A stretch of DNA of 64,000 nucleotides from Paracoccus indicus (GCF_003056335.1 NZ_PYWA01000001.1:62001-126000); one strand, 5' to 3'; counted from the first letter of the stretch, positions 9,480-19,453 are shown. Notes: a model not told the origin generated them from the sequence alone. Numbers and translations: made by a program.

Positions 9480-10109
9480 TCAGTCGCGGATGAAGCGACT
9501 GTCCTTGATCTGATCCCATGCCCAGACAACCTCGGACAGGCGATCCTCGTCGGAACGGTCGCCGCCGTTCATGTCGGGGTGCAGATCCTTGACCAGCGAC
9601 TTGTACTTCTTGCGGATCTCGGGGCGGGTCCAGCTGTCCTTGGCTTCCAAGATGTCCAGCGCGCGACGTTCGGTGGGCGGCAGCTTGCGGGTGCTGACCT
9701 GGGCGCGGGCCTCGGGGGCGGTGCCGTTCGCGCCCAGGATCTCATGCGGATCGCTGACGCCGTGGCGGGCCCATTTCTGTTCCTCGGTGCTTTTGCGGAA
9801 GGGCTTGGTGGGCCGTTCCCAGACCGTGGCATTGTCGATGAACTGCTGGAATTCCTCCTCGGACTGACCTTGGAAGTAGTTCCAGTTGGCATTGTATTCG
9901 CGGACGTGTTCCTTGCAGAACCAGAAATAGTCGTCCAGATTCCGCGGGTTCTTGGGCGCGCGATACTGGCCGGGTTCGTCACAACCCTCGCGTTCGCACA
10001 CGCGGGTCGAGGTTTCGAAGGCACCGGACATCCCTCGGCGGCCTTTGGACTTGCGCTTCTTGTCCTTGGCAGCCGAAATGTCGAAACCAAACGGGTCGTT
10101 CTTGCTCAT
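9480..10109 (-). CDS. J-domain protein with N-terminal Cys/His motif
   Basis: Predicted co-chaperone of 209 residues. The C-terminal about 65 residues form a J domain with the HPD signature (KDLHPDMNGGD), which stimulates DnaK-type ATPases. The N-terminal part is basic (KDKKRKSKGRR) and then carries cysteines and a histidine spaced as a possible zinc site (VCEREGCDEP and FWFCKEHVREYN). The middle is charged and of unknown role. There is no Gly/Phe region or classic DnaJ zinc finger, so it is not DnaJ itself. It is divergent from bolA across a 76-base gap. Confidence 0.85.
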   Translation of the reverse strand: MSKNDPFGFDISAAKDKKRKSKGRRGMSGAFETSTRVCEREGCDEPGQYRAPKNPRNLDDYFWFCKEHVREYNANWNYFQGQSEEEFQQFIDNATVWERPTKPFRKSTEEQKWARHGVSDPHEILGANGTAPEARAQVSTRKLPPTERRALDILEAKDSWTRPEIRKKYKSLVKDLHPDMNGGDRSDEDRLSEVVWAWDQIKDSRFIRD

Positions 10110-10185
10110 GGTTGGGGCACCTTTGCGACTCGGAGGCGGCAGTTTATGCTATTTGACGGCACATGAAAGGGCTTGACGAAAGGTT

Positions 10186-10443
10186 ATGCGGATGATCGCG
10201 GATGAGATGACAGAGCGGCTGCAAGGCCTGACCCCCACGCAGCTGGAAATCTTCGACGAAAGCGAAAGCCACCGCGGCCATTCGGGCTTCCGCGAAGGGG
10301 GCGAAAGCCATTTCCGCATCCGCATGGCCAGCCCGGCCTTCGCGGGTCTGACGCGGCTGCAGAAGCATCGGCTGGTCCACGACACGCTTGGCGACATCGT
10401 GCCCCGCATCCACGCCCTGGCGCTGGAGCTTGGCGAAAGCTGA
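10186..10443 (+). CDS. BolA family protein
   Basis: Small protein (85 residues) of the BolA/IbaG fold. It shows ESESHRGHSGF, the FRIRMASPAFAGLTRLQKHRLVHD stretch with the RLVH core, and the HALALEL end. BolA proteins pair with monothiol glutaredoxins and bind [2Fe-2S] clusters, acting in iron-sulfur handling or gene control; the role here is inferred from the family. GAAAGG lies just upstream of the ATG at 10186; a second in-frame ATG at 10192 is possible. The glpX gene follows after 79 bases on the same strand. Confidence 0.92.
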   Translation: MRMIADEMTERLQGLTPTQLEIFDESESHRGHSGFREGGESHFRIRMASPAFAGLTRLQKHRLVHDTLGDIVPRIHALALELGES

Positions 10444-10522
10444 GCCGTTAGCGCGCCCAGCCTTGTTGCCCTGCCGCAGCCCCCCTAGAAGCGGTGGGGG
10501 ATGAGGACAAGGGACGGGGACG

Positions 10523-11488
10523 ATGACGGCGCCCAGGGATTTCAACGACCGACTGCTGTCGCTGGCGCTGGCCCGCGTCAGCGAGGCTGCGGCCCATGGC
10601 GCGGCGCGCTTCATCGGGCGGGGTGACGAACGCGCCGCCCATCAGGCCGCAGCCACCGCCATGCACGACCAGCTGATGCAGATGGACATCAAGGGCCGCA
10701 TCGTCATCGGCGAGGGCGATCCGGGCCAGACCCCGCGCCTGTTCACCGGCGAGGAGGTAGGCACCGGCAACGGCCCCGCAGTGGATATCGCGCTGGACCC
10801 GCTGGAGGGCAGCACCCTGACCGCGAAGGGCATGGCCAATGCGATGACAGTCGTCGCCATGGCGCCTGAAGGCTGCCTGCTGCAGGTGCCGCAGCTTTAC
10901 ATGGAAAAGCTGGCCATCGGTCCGGGCTATGCGACCGACCTGATCGGGTTGGACATGCCCCCCGCCGAACGCGTTCGCGTGCTGGCACAGGCGCGCGGCT
11001 GCGATGTCGGCGACATCACCGTCTGCATCCTGGAACGCCCCCGCCACGAAGACATGATTGCCGAACTGCGGCAGGCGGGGGCGGCGATCCGGCTGATCTC
11101 GGACGGCGACATTCCGGGCGTCATCCATGTCGCCGAACCCGAACTGACAGGCATCGACGTCTACATGGGCATCGGCGGCGCCCCCGAGGGCGTGCTGGCG
11201 GCCTCTGCGCTCAAATGCATGGGCGGGCAGATCTGGGGACGACTGGCCCTGCGCCGCGAGGATGAGCGCACGCAGGCCCGCGCCGCGGGGCTGACCCGGC
11301 CCGACCGCATCTTCGGGTTGGACGACATGGTGCGCGGCGATGTCATCTTTGCCGCGACGGGGGTGACGGACGGCCATGTCGTGACGGGCGTCCAGCGCGA
11401 GCAGGGCTTCCTGACGACCGAGACCATCCTGATGCGATCCGCCACCGGATCGGTCCGGCGCATGACCTACCGCAACCCGATGAACTAG
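10523..11488 (+). CDS. glpX: Class II fructose-1,6-bisphosphatase
   Basis: Gluconeogenic phosphatase (321 residues) that converts fructose 1,6-bisphosphate to fructose 6-phosphate; in Calvin-cycle bacteria GlpX can also act on sedoheptulose bisphosphate. Visible family features include IVIGEGD (residues 60-66, metal-binding), LDPLEGST (91-98) and the late GIGGAPEGVLAASALKCMGG segment. GGGACGGGGACG precedes the ATG. The recJ gene follows 47 bases later, a glpX-recJ order I know from related bacteria. Confidence 0.95.
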   Translation: MTAPRDFNDRLLSLALARVSEAAAHGAARFIGRGDERAAHQAAATAMHDQLMQMDIKGRIVIGEGDPGQTPRLFTGEEVGTGNGPAVDIALDPLEGSTLTAKGMANAMTVVAMAPEGCLLQVPQLYMEKLAIGPGYATDLIGLDMPPAERVRVLAQARGCDVGDITVCILERPRHEDMIAELRQAGAAIRLISDGDIPGVIHVAEPELTGIDVYMGIGGAPEGVLAASALKCMGGQIWGRLALRREDERTQARAAGLTRPDRIFGLDDMVRGDVIFAATGVTDGHVVTGVQREQGFLTTETILMRSATGSVRRMTYRNPMN

Positions 11489-11535
11489 GTTAAGGACGGG
11501 CGACTTCATTCGTTTCAAGACAAGGTGGGCGCGAC

Positions 11536-13275
11536 GTGGCATTCCTGGGCATCGACACATCGGTCACGGGGCGGCGCTGGATCGGCCCTGCCGCCGACCT
11601 GGAACGCCGCGCAGAAGGCCTGGCGCAACAGGCCGCCCTGCCCCTGCCCGTCGCCCGCGTGCTGGCCGAACGCGCGGTCGAGCCGATGGAGGCGCAGGCC
11701 TTCCTTTCGCCCAAGCTGCGCGACCTGCTGCCCGATCCGCTGAGCCTCCGCGACATGAAGACCGCCGCCGAGCGCATCGTCCAGGCCGCAGTGGCGGGCG
11801 AACGCATCGCCATCTTTGCCGATTACGACGTCGATGGCGGCACATCCGCGGCGCTGCTGATCGACTGGCTGCACCAGCAGGGCCGCAAGGCGACGCTTTA
11901 TATCCCCGACCGCATCGACGAGGGTTACGGCCCGAACGAACCCGCCATGGCGGCGCTGGCCGCGGAACACGACCTGATCATCTGCGTCGATTGCGGCACG
12001 CTCAGCCATGACGCGCTGGCGGCGGCCAAGGGCGCGCAGGTCATCGTGCTGGACCATCACCTGGGCGGCGAGACCCTGCCCCCCGCCTTGGCCGTCGTGA
12101 ACCCCAACCGCGTGGACGAGGACGGCAGCCTTGGCCACCTCTGCGCGGCGGGTGTCGTCTTCCTGACGTTGGTGCAATGCGGGCGCATCCTGCGCGACAA
12201 GGGCCTGCCGCAGCCCGACCTGATGGCGATGCTGGACCTGGTGGCCTTGGCGACCGTGGCCGATGTCGCGCCGCTGGCCGGCGTTAACCGCGCCTTCGTG
12301 CGGTCGGGGCTGGCGGTCATGGCGCGGCGACAGCGGCCTGGGCTGGTGGCGCTGTCGGACATCGCCCGTCTGGACGGCCCGCCTGCGGCCTTCCACCTTG
12401 GGTTCCTGCTGGGGCCGCGCATCAATGCCGGGGGGCGCGTGGGCCGGGCCGATCTGGGCGCGCAATGCCTGGCCGCCCGCGATCCGGCGCAGGCGGCGCA
12501 GCTGGCCAAGCAGCTGGACGATCTGAACCGCGACCGCCGCGCCATCGAGGCCGCCGTCCGCACCGAGGCGCTGGCCCAGGTCGAGGCCCGCATGAACAGC
12601 CGCCTGTCATGGGCCGCCGGTCAGGGCTGGCATCCGGGCGTGGTCGGCATCGTGGCCGCCCGCGTAAAAGAGGCCACCGACCTTCCCTCGGTGGTGATCG
12701 GGGTCGAGGGCGGCATCGGCAAGGGCTCGGCCCGCTCGGTCCCCGGCGTGGATCTGGGCCGTGCGATCCAGCGGTTGGCCCGCGAAGGGCTGCTGATCAA
12801 GGGCGGCGGTCACGAAATGGCCGCCGGCCTGACCGTGGCCGAGGATCAGATCCCCGCCGCCATGGCGCGTTTGTCGGACCTGCTGGAACGCGATCTGGCG
12901 GGCCGCACGGGCGCGGGCGATCTGCGCATCTCGGGGCTGCTGGAAACGGCGGGGGCCACGCCGCAGATGTTCAAGATGCTGGAGGACGCGGGCCCCTATG
13001 GTCAGGCCGCCCCCGCCCCGCGTTTCGCCTTTGCCGATCAGGTGATCGACAGCGCCTCGACCATGGGCGACCGGCACCTGCGCCTGTCCTTCCGCACCCC
13101 CGGCGCCCCCGCGATGGAGGCCGTCGCATGGGGCGCCATGGACGGCCCGCTTGGTCCTTCGCTGATCGGGGCCAAGGGCCGCCGCTTTCACCTTGCAGGC
13201 AAGCTGGAGCTGTCGACCTGGGGCGGGCGCGAACGCCTGCGCCTGCGTCTGGACGATGCCGCCCCCGTGACCTGA
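11536..13275 (+). CDS. recJ: Single-stranded-DNA-specific exonuclease RecJ
   Basis: 5'-3' single-strand DNA exonuclease (579 residues) used in recombination and mismatch repair. DHH-superfamily metal motifs are visible: DYDVDGGTSAA (about residue 98), CVDCG (about 154), IVLDHHLGG (about 173) and, in the DHHA1 part, GGGHEMAAGLT. The start is a GTG at 11536 (MAFLGIDTS); no upstream ATG fits. The length matches the family. Confidence 0.95.
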   Translation: MAFLGIDTSVTGRRWIGPAADLERRAEGLAQQAALPLPVARVLAERAVEPMEAQAFLSPKLRDLLPDPLSLRDMKTAAERIVQAAVAGERIAIFADYDVDGGTSAALLIDWLHQQGRKATLYIPDRIDEGYGPNEPAMAALAAEHDLIICVDCGTLSHDALAAAKGAQVIVLDHHLGGETLPPALAVVNPNRVDEDGSLGHLCAAGVVFLTLVQCGRILRDKGLPQPDLMAMLDLVALATVADVAPLAGVNRAFVRSGLAVMARRQRPGLVALSDIARLDGPPAAFHLGFLLGPRINAGGRVGRADLGAQCLAARDPAQAAQLAKQLDDLNRDRRAIEAAVRTEALAQVEARMNSRLSWAAGQGWHPGVVGIVAARVKEATDLPSVVIGVEGGIGKGSARSVPGVDLGRAIQRLAREGLLIKGGGHEMAAGLTVAEDQIPAAMARLSDLLERDLAGRTGAGDLRISGLLETAGATPQMFKMLEDAGPYGQAAPAPRFAFADQVIDSASTMGDRHLRLSFRTPGAPAMEAVAWGAMDGPLGPSLIGAKGRRFHLAGKLELSTWGGRERLRLRLDDAAPVT

Positions 13276-13306
13276 AGCGACTTGGCCCGAGGCAACCCTT
13301 GGGGAC

Positions 13307-13345
13307 GTTGCGGGTTGGGGTCACTGCGCCTAACCTGCCCGCAAC
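13307..13345. other. Inverted repeat between recJ and the hydrolase gene
   Basis: GTTGCGGG and CCCGCAAC are exact 8-base complements separated by 23 bases, with partial extra pairing inside the loop. No T-run follows, so it looks more like an mRNA stem-loop or weak terminator in the 95-base gap after recJ than a classic terminator. Confidence 0.45.
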
Positions 13346-13370
13346 ATTGCCAATACCACAGGAGCCCATG

Positions 13371-14063
13371 ATGAAACTGACCTGGCTTGGACACTCCAGC
13401 TTTCGCCTGGAAACCGGGGACGCCGTGATCCTGATCGATCCCTGGATGACCGGAAACCCCGCCTTTCCGCAGGACCAGCGCGATCAGGCCATCCAAGGCG
13501 CGACCCATATTTTGCTGACCCACGGCCATGGCGATCACAGCGGCGACGCCCTGTCCCTGGCCCGCGAATTGCAGATCCCGGTTGTGGGCATCTTCGACCT
13601 GATCAGCTTCTGGGAATCCGAACACAAGATCCCGGGCATCGGCTTCAACAAGGGCGGCACCGTCGATCTGGCGGGCGTGCAGGTGACCATGGTCAACGCC
13701 TGCCACTCCAGCTCGCTCAGCGGTCCGAACGGGCCGATCTATGCGGGGGCCGAGGCCGGCTACATGATCGCCGCCGAAGGCCATGTCATCTACCTGTCGG
13801 GCGATACCGACATCATGGCCGACATGGACTGGATGGGCGATCTGCACAAACCCGACATCGGCATCCTCTGCGCGGGTGGTCATTTCACCATGGACATGAG
13901 CCGCGCCAGCTATGCCGCCAAGCGCTATTTCAACTTCAAGACGGTGATCCCCTGCCATTACAAGACCTTCGACGCGCTGGAACAGGACGCCTCGGTGATG
14001 GTGCAGGCCCTGCCCGGCGTGCAGGTGATCGAGCCGCAGATCATGAAGGCCATCGACCTATGA
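13371..14063 (+). CDS. Metal-dependent hydrolase, UPF0173 (metallo-beta-lactamase fold)
   Basis: Cytoplasmic metallo-beta-lactamase-fold protein of about 230 residues. It begins KLTWLGHSSF and has the metal motif LTHGHGDHSGD, later histidines (VNACHSSS, GGHFTMDM) and CHYKTFD near the end. This pattern is that of the YtkL/UPF0173 group, for which I know no firm substrate. An AGGAG ribosome-binding site sits 6 bases before the ATG at 13371 and only 3 before the one at 13368, so the second is preferred. The stop overlaps the next start by ATGA. Confidence 0.9.
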   Translation: MKLTWLGHSSFRLETGDAVILIDPWMTGNPAFPQDQRDQAIQGATHILLTHGHGDHSGDALSLARELQIPVVGIFDLISFWESEHKIPGIGFNKGGTVDLAGVQVTMVNACHSSSLSGPNGPIYAGAEAGYMIAAEGHVIYLSGDTDIMADMDWMGDLHKPDIGILCAGGHFTMDMSRASYAAKRYFNFKTVIPCHYKTFDALEQDASVMVQALPGVQVIEPQIMKAIDL

Positions 14064-15862
14064 GCCGCTTCCAGACGTTCGAGGCGCCCTCGGGTGGGGA
14101 CGACCACCCGCAGCGCCTGTCCGACCTGCGCGGGGCCCTGCGGGAACAGGATCTGGCAGGCTTCATCGTGCCCCGTGCCGATGCGCATCAGGGCGAATAT
14201 GTGGCCGATGCCGATGCCCGGCTGGCCTGGCTGACCGGCTTCACCGGAAGCGCGGGCTTTGCCATCGTCACGATGGACCGCGCGGGCGTCTTCATCGACG
14301 GGCGATACCGCGTGCAGGTGCGCAGCCAGATCGACGCCGCGCATTTCACCCCCGTTCCGTGGCCCGAAACCCGCCCCTCTGACTGGCTGCGCGAGGCACT
14401 GCCCAAGGGCGGTCGCGTGGGCTTCGATCCCTGGCTGCACACCCGCAAGGAAATCGAGGGGATGGAGCGCGCGCTTGAAGGCAGCAACATCGGCCTGATC
14501 GCCATCGCCCAGAACCCCGTCGATGCCGTCTGGCCCGATCGCCCCGCCGCCCCCATCGGGCAGGCCCGCATCCACCCTGCCGAATGGGCTGGCGAAACCG
14601 CCGCCGACAAGCGTGCCCGCCTTGCCGCCGAGTTGAAGGCCGAAGGTCAGGCTGCCGCCTTCATGTCGCTACCGGATTCGATATCCTGGATGCTGAACAT
14701 CCGCGGCAGCGACGTTCCGAAGAACCCGATCGTGCAGTCCTTTGCCGTGCTGTCCGATCACGGCGATCTGGCGCTCTTCGCCGATCCCGCCAAGTTCAAT
14801 GAGGCCACCCGCGCCCATCTGGGCAATCAGGTCACCATCCTGCCGCCCGAGGCGCTTTCCGCCGCGCTGACCGACCTGGAAGGCCCCGTCCGCCTTGATC
14901 CCGCCACCGCCCCCGAGGCCGCCTTCCGCATCCTCGAAGCCGCAGGCACCGAGATCGCACGCGGCCCCGACCCCGCCATCCTGCCCAAGGCCCGCAAGAA
15001 CGACCCCGAGTTGGCCGGCATGCGCAAGGCCCACCACCAGGACGGCATCGCCATGGTGCGCCTGCTGTCATGGCTGGACCGTCAGCCCCCCGGCACGCTG
15101 ACGGAAATCGACGTGGTCCGTCAGCTCGAGGAGTTCCGCCGTGATCAGGGCATCACCGACATCAGCTTCGACACGATCATGGGCGCAGGTCCGAACGGTG
15201 CCATCGTCCATTACCGCGTGTCCGAAGCCACCAACCGCGCGATCGCGGATGGCGAGCTGCTGCTGATCGACAGCGGTGGGCAATACGACTGCGGCACCAC
15301 CGACATCACCCGCACGGTCCCCATCGGCAAGGTCGATCCCGATGCCGTGGTGCCCTTCACGGCGGTTCTGCGCGGGATGATCGCCCTCAGCCGGGCGCGC
15401 TTCCCCAAAGGCGTCTCGGGCGGTCATCTGGATGCATTGGCGCGGCAGCATCTCTGGGCGCAGGGGCTGGATTTCGACCATGGCACCGGCCACGGCGTCG
15501 GCGCGGCGCTTTGCGTCCACGAAGGCCCGATCCGCGTCAGCCGCGCCAGCGACATCGCGCTGGAGGCGGGGATGATCCTCTCGAACGAGCCCGGCTATTA
15601 CCGCGAAGGCGCCTTCGGCATCCGGCTGGAGAACCTGATCGCCATCCAGCCGGTCGATGCCGAGCCGGGGCGTGATATGCTGGGGTTCGAGACGCTGACC
15701 CTCTGCCCCATCGACCGCCGTCTGATCGACGTGGCGGCATTGGCATCCGATGAACGGGATTGGCTGGACGGCTATCATGCGCAGGTGCGCGCGGCTCTCT
15801 CCGACGCCTTTAACGACACTGACCGCGCGTGGCTGGAACAGGCAACCCGCCCGCTGACTTAA
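14060..15862 (+). CDS. Xaa-Pro aminopeptidase (M24B family)
   Basis: Peptidase of 600 residues that removes an N-terminal residue next to proline. It has three parts as in the long, eukaryote-like aminopeptidase P form: two creatinase-like N-terminal domains and the pita-bread catalytic domain (about 315-540). All five expected metal ligands are present: D404 and D415 (LLIDSGGQYDCGTTDITRT), H478 (HGTGHGVG), E510 (SNEPGYY) and E524 (IRLEN). The start overlaps the preceding stop by four bases (ATGA), so the two genes form an operon. A GC-rich hairpin module follows. Confidence 0.95.
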   Translation: MSRFQTFEAPSGGDDHPQRLSDLRGALREQDLAGFIVPRADAHQGEYVADADARLAWLTGFTGSAGFAIVTMDRAGVFIDGRYRVQVRSQIDAAHFTPVPWPETRPSDWLREALPKGGRVGFDPWLHTRKEIEGMERALEGSNIGLIAIAQNPVDAVWPDRPAAPIGQARIHPAEWAGETAADKRARLAAELKAEGQAAAFMSLPDSISWMLNIRGSDVPKNPIVQSFAVLSDHGDLALFADPAKFNEATRAHLGNQVTILPPEALSAALTDLEGPVRLDPATAPEAAFRILEAAGTEIARGPDPAILPKARKNDPELAGMRKAHHQDGIAMVRLLSWLDRQPPGTLTEIDVVRQLEEFRRDQGITDISFDTIMGAGPNGAIVHYRVSEATNRAIADGELLLIDSGGQYDCGTTDITRTVPIGKVDPDAVVPFTAVLRGMIALSRARFPKGVSGGHLDALARQHLWAQGLDFDHGTGHGVGAALCVHEGPIRVSRASDIALEAGMILSNEPGYYREGAFGIRLENLIAIQPVDAEPGRDMLGFETLTLCPIDRRLIDVAALASDERDWLDGYHAQVRAALSDAFNDTDRAWLEQATRPLT

Positions 15863-15865
15863 TGG

Positions 15866-15922
15866 CGCGAGGCCCGGGGGGTGCGGGGGGCGGGCAGCCC
15901 CCCGCCCGTCGCGGGACGCAAT
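15866..15922. repeat. GC-rich intergenic hairpin module, copy 1
   Basis: Fills the gap between the converging aminopeptidase and SDR genes. It contains a GCGGGGGG / CCCCCCGC stem with a CGGGCAG loop, followed by CGTCGCGGGACGCAAT that abuts the SDR stop codon. The same layout and largely the same bases recur between miaB and queE. Likely a repeated bidirectional terminator-like element. Confidence 0.7.
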
Positions 15923-15923
15923 A

Positions 15924-16589
15924 CTACAGCGCGTTCAGGATGCGCTTGGCCTCGGACTGACAGGACGTCAGCTTGTCGCGATCCTCGCCGGGGAAGAACC
16001 GGGCGCGGGTCGCGGTGGGCATCGGCGCGGGGCTGTCGATCACCACGCGCGGCCCCATGCGGGCGGTCTCGGCCTGCCACGACCGGGCCAGCGCGATCTG
16101 CGCGGCCTTCGTCGCCCCATAGGCGCCAAAGAATTTCTGCCCGCCACGCGGATCGTCGAAGAACAGCGACGTGCCGCCATTACGGCGCAGCAGAGGCTCC
16201 AGCAGGGCGATCAGGCCGCGCGTCACCTCGACGTTCATCAGCATCGACTTGGACCAGTCGCGCCCCTCGATATGGGGGGCGGGTGACATGGGGGCCGCAT
16301 GAACGGCACAATGCGCCCAGAGGTCCAGACCGCCCCAACGCCCTTCGATGGCCTTCGCCATCTGCTGCATCGCGGCCGCGTCGCCGATATCCATGGGCGC
16401 CAAGGTCGCCTGCCCGCCCGCCGTGCGGATGCGGTCGTCCAGCTCCTCTAGGCCGCCCACCGTCCGGGCCACGGCCAGCACGTGATAGCCCCGCGCCGCC
16501 AGTTCCTCGGCCAAGGCCGCCCCCAGCCCGCGCGAGGCCCCCGTCACCAACGCCAGCTTGGGCGCTTTCGCCTGATCATCTTCACTCAT
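15924..16589 (-). CDS. Atypical short-chain dehydrogenase/reductase-like protein
   Basis: Rossmann-fold SDR-like protein of 221 residues. The NAD(P)-binding glycine motif TGASRGLG (residues 16-23) and the YxxxK pair (Y157, K161 in GAYGATKAA) are present. The position where the catalytic serine normally sits, about 13 residues before Tyr, reads FFDDPRGG, and the NNAG motif is replaced by AHCAVH (about 92-97). The protein may therefore have altered or no classical oxidoreductase activity; substrate unknown. The ATG at 16589 is preferred over a TTG at 16625. It is convergent with the aminopeptidase gene and on the same strand as gltA. Confidence 0.85.
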   Translation of the reverse strand: MSEDDQAKAPKLALVTGASRGLGAALAEELAARGYHVLAVARTVGGLEELDDRIRTAGGQATLAPMDIGDAAAMQQMAKAIEGRWGGLDLWAHCAVHAAPMSPAPHIEGRDWSKSMLMNVEVTRGLIALLEPLLRRNGGTSLFFDDPRGGQKFFGAYGATKAAQIALARSWQAETARMGPRVVIDSPAPMPTATRARFFPGEDRDKLTSCQSEAKRILNAL

Positions 16590-16642
16590 GCCCGATCCAT
16601 TGCCATCGCCGCGCCCGCCGTGCAAGCCCTTCGTTGCCGCAT

Positions 16643-16672
16643 GAAAAAGGGGCCCGCGAACGGACCCCTTTC
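16643..16672 (-). terminator. Terminator after gltA
   Basis: Read on the minus strand, AAAGGGGTCCG and CGGGCCCCTTT form an 11-bp stem with one T-G pair and a TTCG tetraloop, ending in a run of five T. It lies 17 bases past the gltA stop: a classic rho-independent terminator. Confidence 0.85.
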
Positions 16673-16688
16673 AAACCTTCAGCCGATC

Positions 16689-17978
16689 TCAGCGCTTCGA
16701 GAAATCGACGTAATCGCGCTTGTCGGAACCGACATACAGCTGGCGCGGACGACCGATCTTGTTCTGCGGATCGCCGATCATCTCTTTCCACTGGGCGATC
16801 CAGCCGACGGTGCGCGACAGCGCGAAGATCGGCGTGAACATCGAGGTCGGGAAGCCCATCGCCTCGAGGATGATGCCCGAGTAGAAGTCGACGTTCGGAT
16901 ACAGCTTCTTGCTGACGAAATACTCGTCCTCAAGGGCGATGCGCTCCAGCTCCTTGGCGACCTGCAGCGTCGGGTTGTCGCCCACGCCCAGCAGGTCCAG
17001 AACCTCGTCGGCCGATTCCTTCATGACCTTCGCCCGCGGGTCGAAGTTCTTGTAGACGCGGTGACCGAAGCCCATCAGGCGGAAGGGGTCTTCCTTGTCC
17101 TTCGCACGGGCGATGAACTCGGGGATGCGGTCGACGGTGCCGATCTCGCGCAGCATCTCCAGGCAGGCCTGGTTGGCGCCACCATGGGCCGGACCCCAGA
17201 GACAGGCGATGCCGGCCGCGATGCAGGCGAAGGGGTTGGCGCCCGACGACCCGGCCAGACGCACCGTCGAGGTCGAGGCGTTCTGTTCGTGATCGGCATG
17301 CAGCGTGAAGATGCGGTCCATGGCGCGTGCCAGGGCCGGGTCGACCTTGTATTTCTCGGCCGGGACCGAGAAGCACATGTTCAGGAAGTTCGAGGCGTAA
17401 TCCAGCTCGTTGTCGGGATAGACGAAGGGCTGGCCGATCGAATATTTATAGGCCATCGCGGCGATCGTCGGCAGCTTGGCGATCAGGCGGATCGAGGCGA
17501 CCTCGCGCTGCCAGCTGTCGCCGATGTCGGTGCTGTCGTGATAGAAGGCCGACATGGCCCCCACGACGCCGACCATCGTGGCCATCGGATGCGCGTCGCG
17601 GCGGAACCCGCGGAAGAAGTTGTGCATCTGCTCGTGCACCATCGTGTGGCGCGTGACGCGGGTGCGGAAATCCTCCATCTGCGCAGTCGTGGGCAGTTCG
17701 CCGTAGAGCAGCAGGTAGCAGACTTCCAGATAGTTCGACTGGCTGGCCAGCTGTTCGATGGGATAGCCGCGGTACCACAGCTCGCCCTTGTCGCCGTCGA
17801 TGAAAGTGATGGTGCTGTCGCAGCTGGCGGTCGAGGTGAAGCCGGGGTCATAGGTGAAGACGTCGGCCTGGCCGTACAGCTTGCGGATGTCCAGCACATC
17901 CGGTCCCTGCGTCGGGCTGAGGATCGGAAGTTCGTAATCCTGATCGTTGATTCGCAGTTTGGCGCTCTTGTCTGCCAT
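16689..17978 (-). CDS. gltA: Citrate synthase
   Basis: Type II citrate synthase of 429 residues, first step of the TCA cycle (acetyl-CoA plus oxaloacetate to citrate). Landmarks are [32 protein letters not shown] with the catalytic His, [11 protein letters not shown] with the second His, and [12 protein letters not shown] with the catalytic region Asp downstream. The start [10 protein letters not shown] fits the family. It follows gltX on the same strand after 77 bases and ends at a strong terminator. Confidence 0.98.
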   Translation of the reverse strand: MADKSAKLRINDQDYELPILSPTQGPDVLDIRKLYGQADVFTYDPGFTSTASCDSTITFIDGDKGELWYRGYPIEQLASQSNYLEVCYLLLYGELPTTAQMEDFRTRVTRHTMVHEQMHNFFRGFRRDAHPMATMVGVVGAMSAFYHDSTDIGDSWQREVASIRLIAKLPTIAAMAYKYSIGQPFVYPDNELDYASNFLNMCFSVPAEKYKVDPALARAMDRIFTLHADHEQNASTSTVRLAGSSGANPFACIAAGIACLWGPAHGGANQACLEMLREIGTVDRIPEFIARAKDKEDPFRLMGFGHRVYKNFDPRAKVMKESADEVLDLLGVGDNPTLQVAKELERIALEDEYFVSKKLYPNVDFYSGIILEAMGFPTSMFTPIFALSRTVGWIAQWKEMIGDPQNKIGRPRQLYVGSDKRDYVDFSKR

Positions 17979-18055
17979 CCTGTACGTCCTTTCCGGCTAA
18001 GCCGCACGACCCGTCGTCAAAACAGGCAGGCCATGCGGACAAGTGAAAGCAGGCT

Positions 18056-19453
18056 TCAGCCTGCCAAATCGGTCTGGTCCTGAAGCCGGGCCAGCGTTTC
18101 GTCGCGGCCAAGCGCGATCATCATGTCGAACACACTGGGGGTTGCGCTGGTCCCTGCCAGGGCGGCCCGCAAGGGGCCGGCGATCTTGCCAAGGCCCACG
18201 CCGTGTTGTTCCGCGATCTGCTTGGCAGCCCCCTCCAGCTCGTCTCGGGTCCAGCTAGCATTCTGCACTGCGGCAGTCAATGATTTCAGCATACCACGGG
18301 ATACCGAGTCCAGATTCTTGGCCGCCTTCTCGTCGACCTGGATGGGCCGCTCGACCAGTGCAAAGCGTGCCTGCGTCAGCAGCGCAGGCAGGGTTTTCGC
18401 CTTTTCCTTCAGCGCGGGCATGGCTGCCTCGATGCGCTGGTCCTGCACGGGCTTCAGCGGCTCGCCCTTCGATTCCGTAACGTAATCATGCAACGCCCGC
18501 ATGACATCTTCATCGGCCATCCGACCGATGTGGAAGCCGCTGACATGCTCCAGCTTCTTGAAGTCCAGACGCGCGGGCGCACGGCCGATGCCCGACAGGT
18601 CGAACCATTCGCGGGCCTGCGCGTCGTCGAACAGCTCGTCGTCGCCATGGCTCCAACCAAGCCGCGCCAGATAGTTGCGCATGGCGGCGGGCGGATAGCC
18701 GAGCGCCGCGAATTCATGCAACCCAACCGCGCCGTGACGCTTGGAGAGCTTCTTGCCGTCCTCGCCATGGATCAGCGGAATATGGGCGAAGACCGGGCGA
18801 TCCCAGCCCATCGCGTCATAGATCTGGATCTGGCGGGCGGTGTTGGTCAGGTGATCGTCGCCCCGCACGACATGGGTGACGCCCATATCGTGATCGTCCA
18901 CCACCACGGCCAGCATATAGGTCGGCGTGCCGTCGCTGCGCAGCAGGACCATGTCGTCCAGCTGGTCGTTGGCCACGCGCACGTCACCCTGCACCTGATC
19001 GGCAATCACCGTCTCGCCGTCGCGGGGGGCCTTCAGGCGGATCGCATAGGGCGCATCGGGCAGATCGGTCGCGTCGCGCCACGGGCTGATGAAGGGCTGG
19101 CGGGGGTTCTCCTCGCGCCAGGCGGCGATCTCGTCGGTAGTCGAGAAGCACTTGTAGGCCGTGCCCGCCGCCAGCATCTGGTTGGCGACCTCGGCGTGGC
19201 GGTCCTTGCGTTCGAACTGGCTGACGGGTTCGCCGTCCCAGTCCAGCCCTAGCCATTCCAGGCCCTTCAGGATGGCGGCAGTGGCCTCGGGGGTGGAACG
19301 GGCGCGGTCGGTATCCTCGATCCGCAGCAGGAACTTGCCGCCCCGGCCACGGGCATAAAGCCAGTTGAACAGGGCCGTGCGCGCGCCCCCGACATGCAGA
19401 TACCCGGTGGGCGAAGGGGCGAAACGGGTGACGACAGAGGGGGTATCGGACAT
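18056..19453 (-). CDS. gltX: Glutamate--tRNA ligase
   Basis: Class I aminoacyl-tRNA synthetase (465 residues) that charges tRNA-Glu and, in bacteria lacking GlnRS, often also tRNA-Gln. The HIGH-type signature is [19 protein letters not shown] (residues 11-29) and the KMSKS loop is KKLSKRHGA (about residue 240). The C-terminal helical domain binds the anticodon. The gene diverges from comEC across 118 bases and precedes gltA. Confidence 0.97.
   Translation of the reverse strand: MSDTPSVVTRFAPSPTGYLHVGGARTALFNWLYARGRGGKFLLRIEDTDRARSTPEATAAILKGLEWLGLDWDGEPVSQFERKDRHAEVANQMLAAGTAYKCFSTTDEIAAWREENPRQPFISPWRDATDLPDAPYAIRLKAPRDGETVIADQVQGDVRVANDQLDDMVLLRSDGTPTYMLAVVVDDHDMGVTHVVRGDDHLTNTARQIQIYDAMGWDRPVFAHIPLIHGEDGKKLSKRHGAVGLHEFAALGYPPAAMRNYLARLGWSHGDDELFDDAQAREWFDLSGIGRAPARLDFKKLEHVSGFHIGRMADEDVMRALHDYVTESKGEPLKPVQDQRIEAAMPALKEKAKTLPALLTQARFALVERPIQVDEKAAKNLDSVSRGMLKSLTAAVQNASWTRDELEGAAKQIAEQHGVGLGKIAGPLRAALAGTSATPSVFDMMIALGRDETLARLQDQTDLAG

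Noticed and set aside
7298..9529. 743-codon open frame antisense to helicase tail and lnt
   Set aside because: Covers a repetitive tail and a catalytically intact lnt; no family features of its own.
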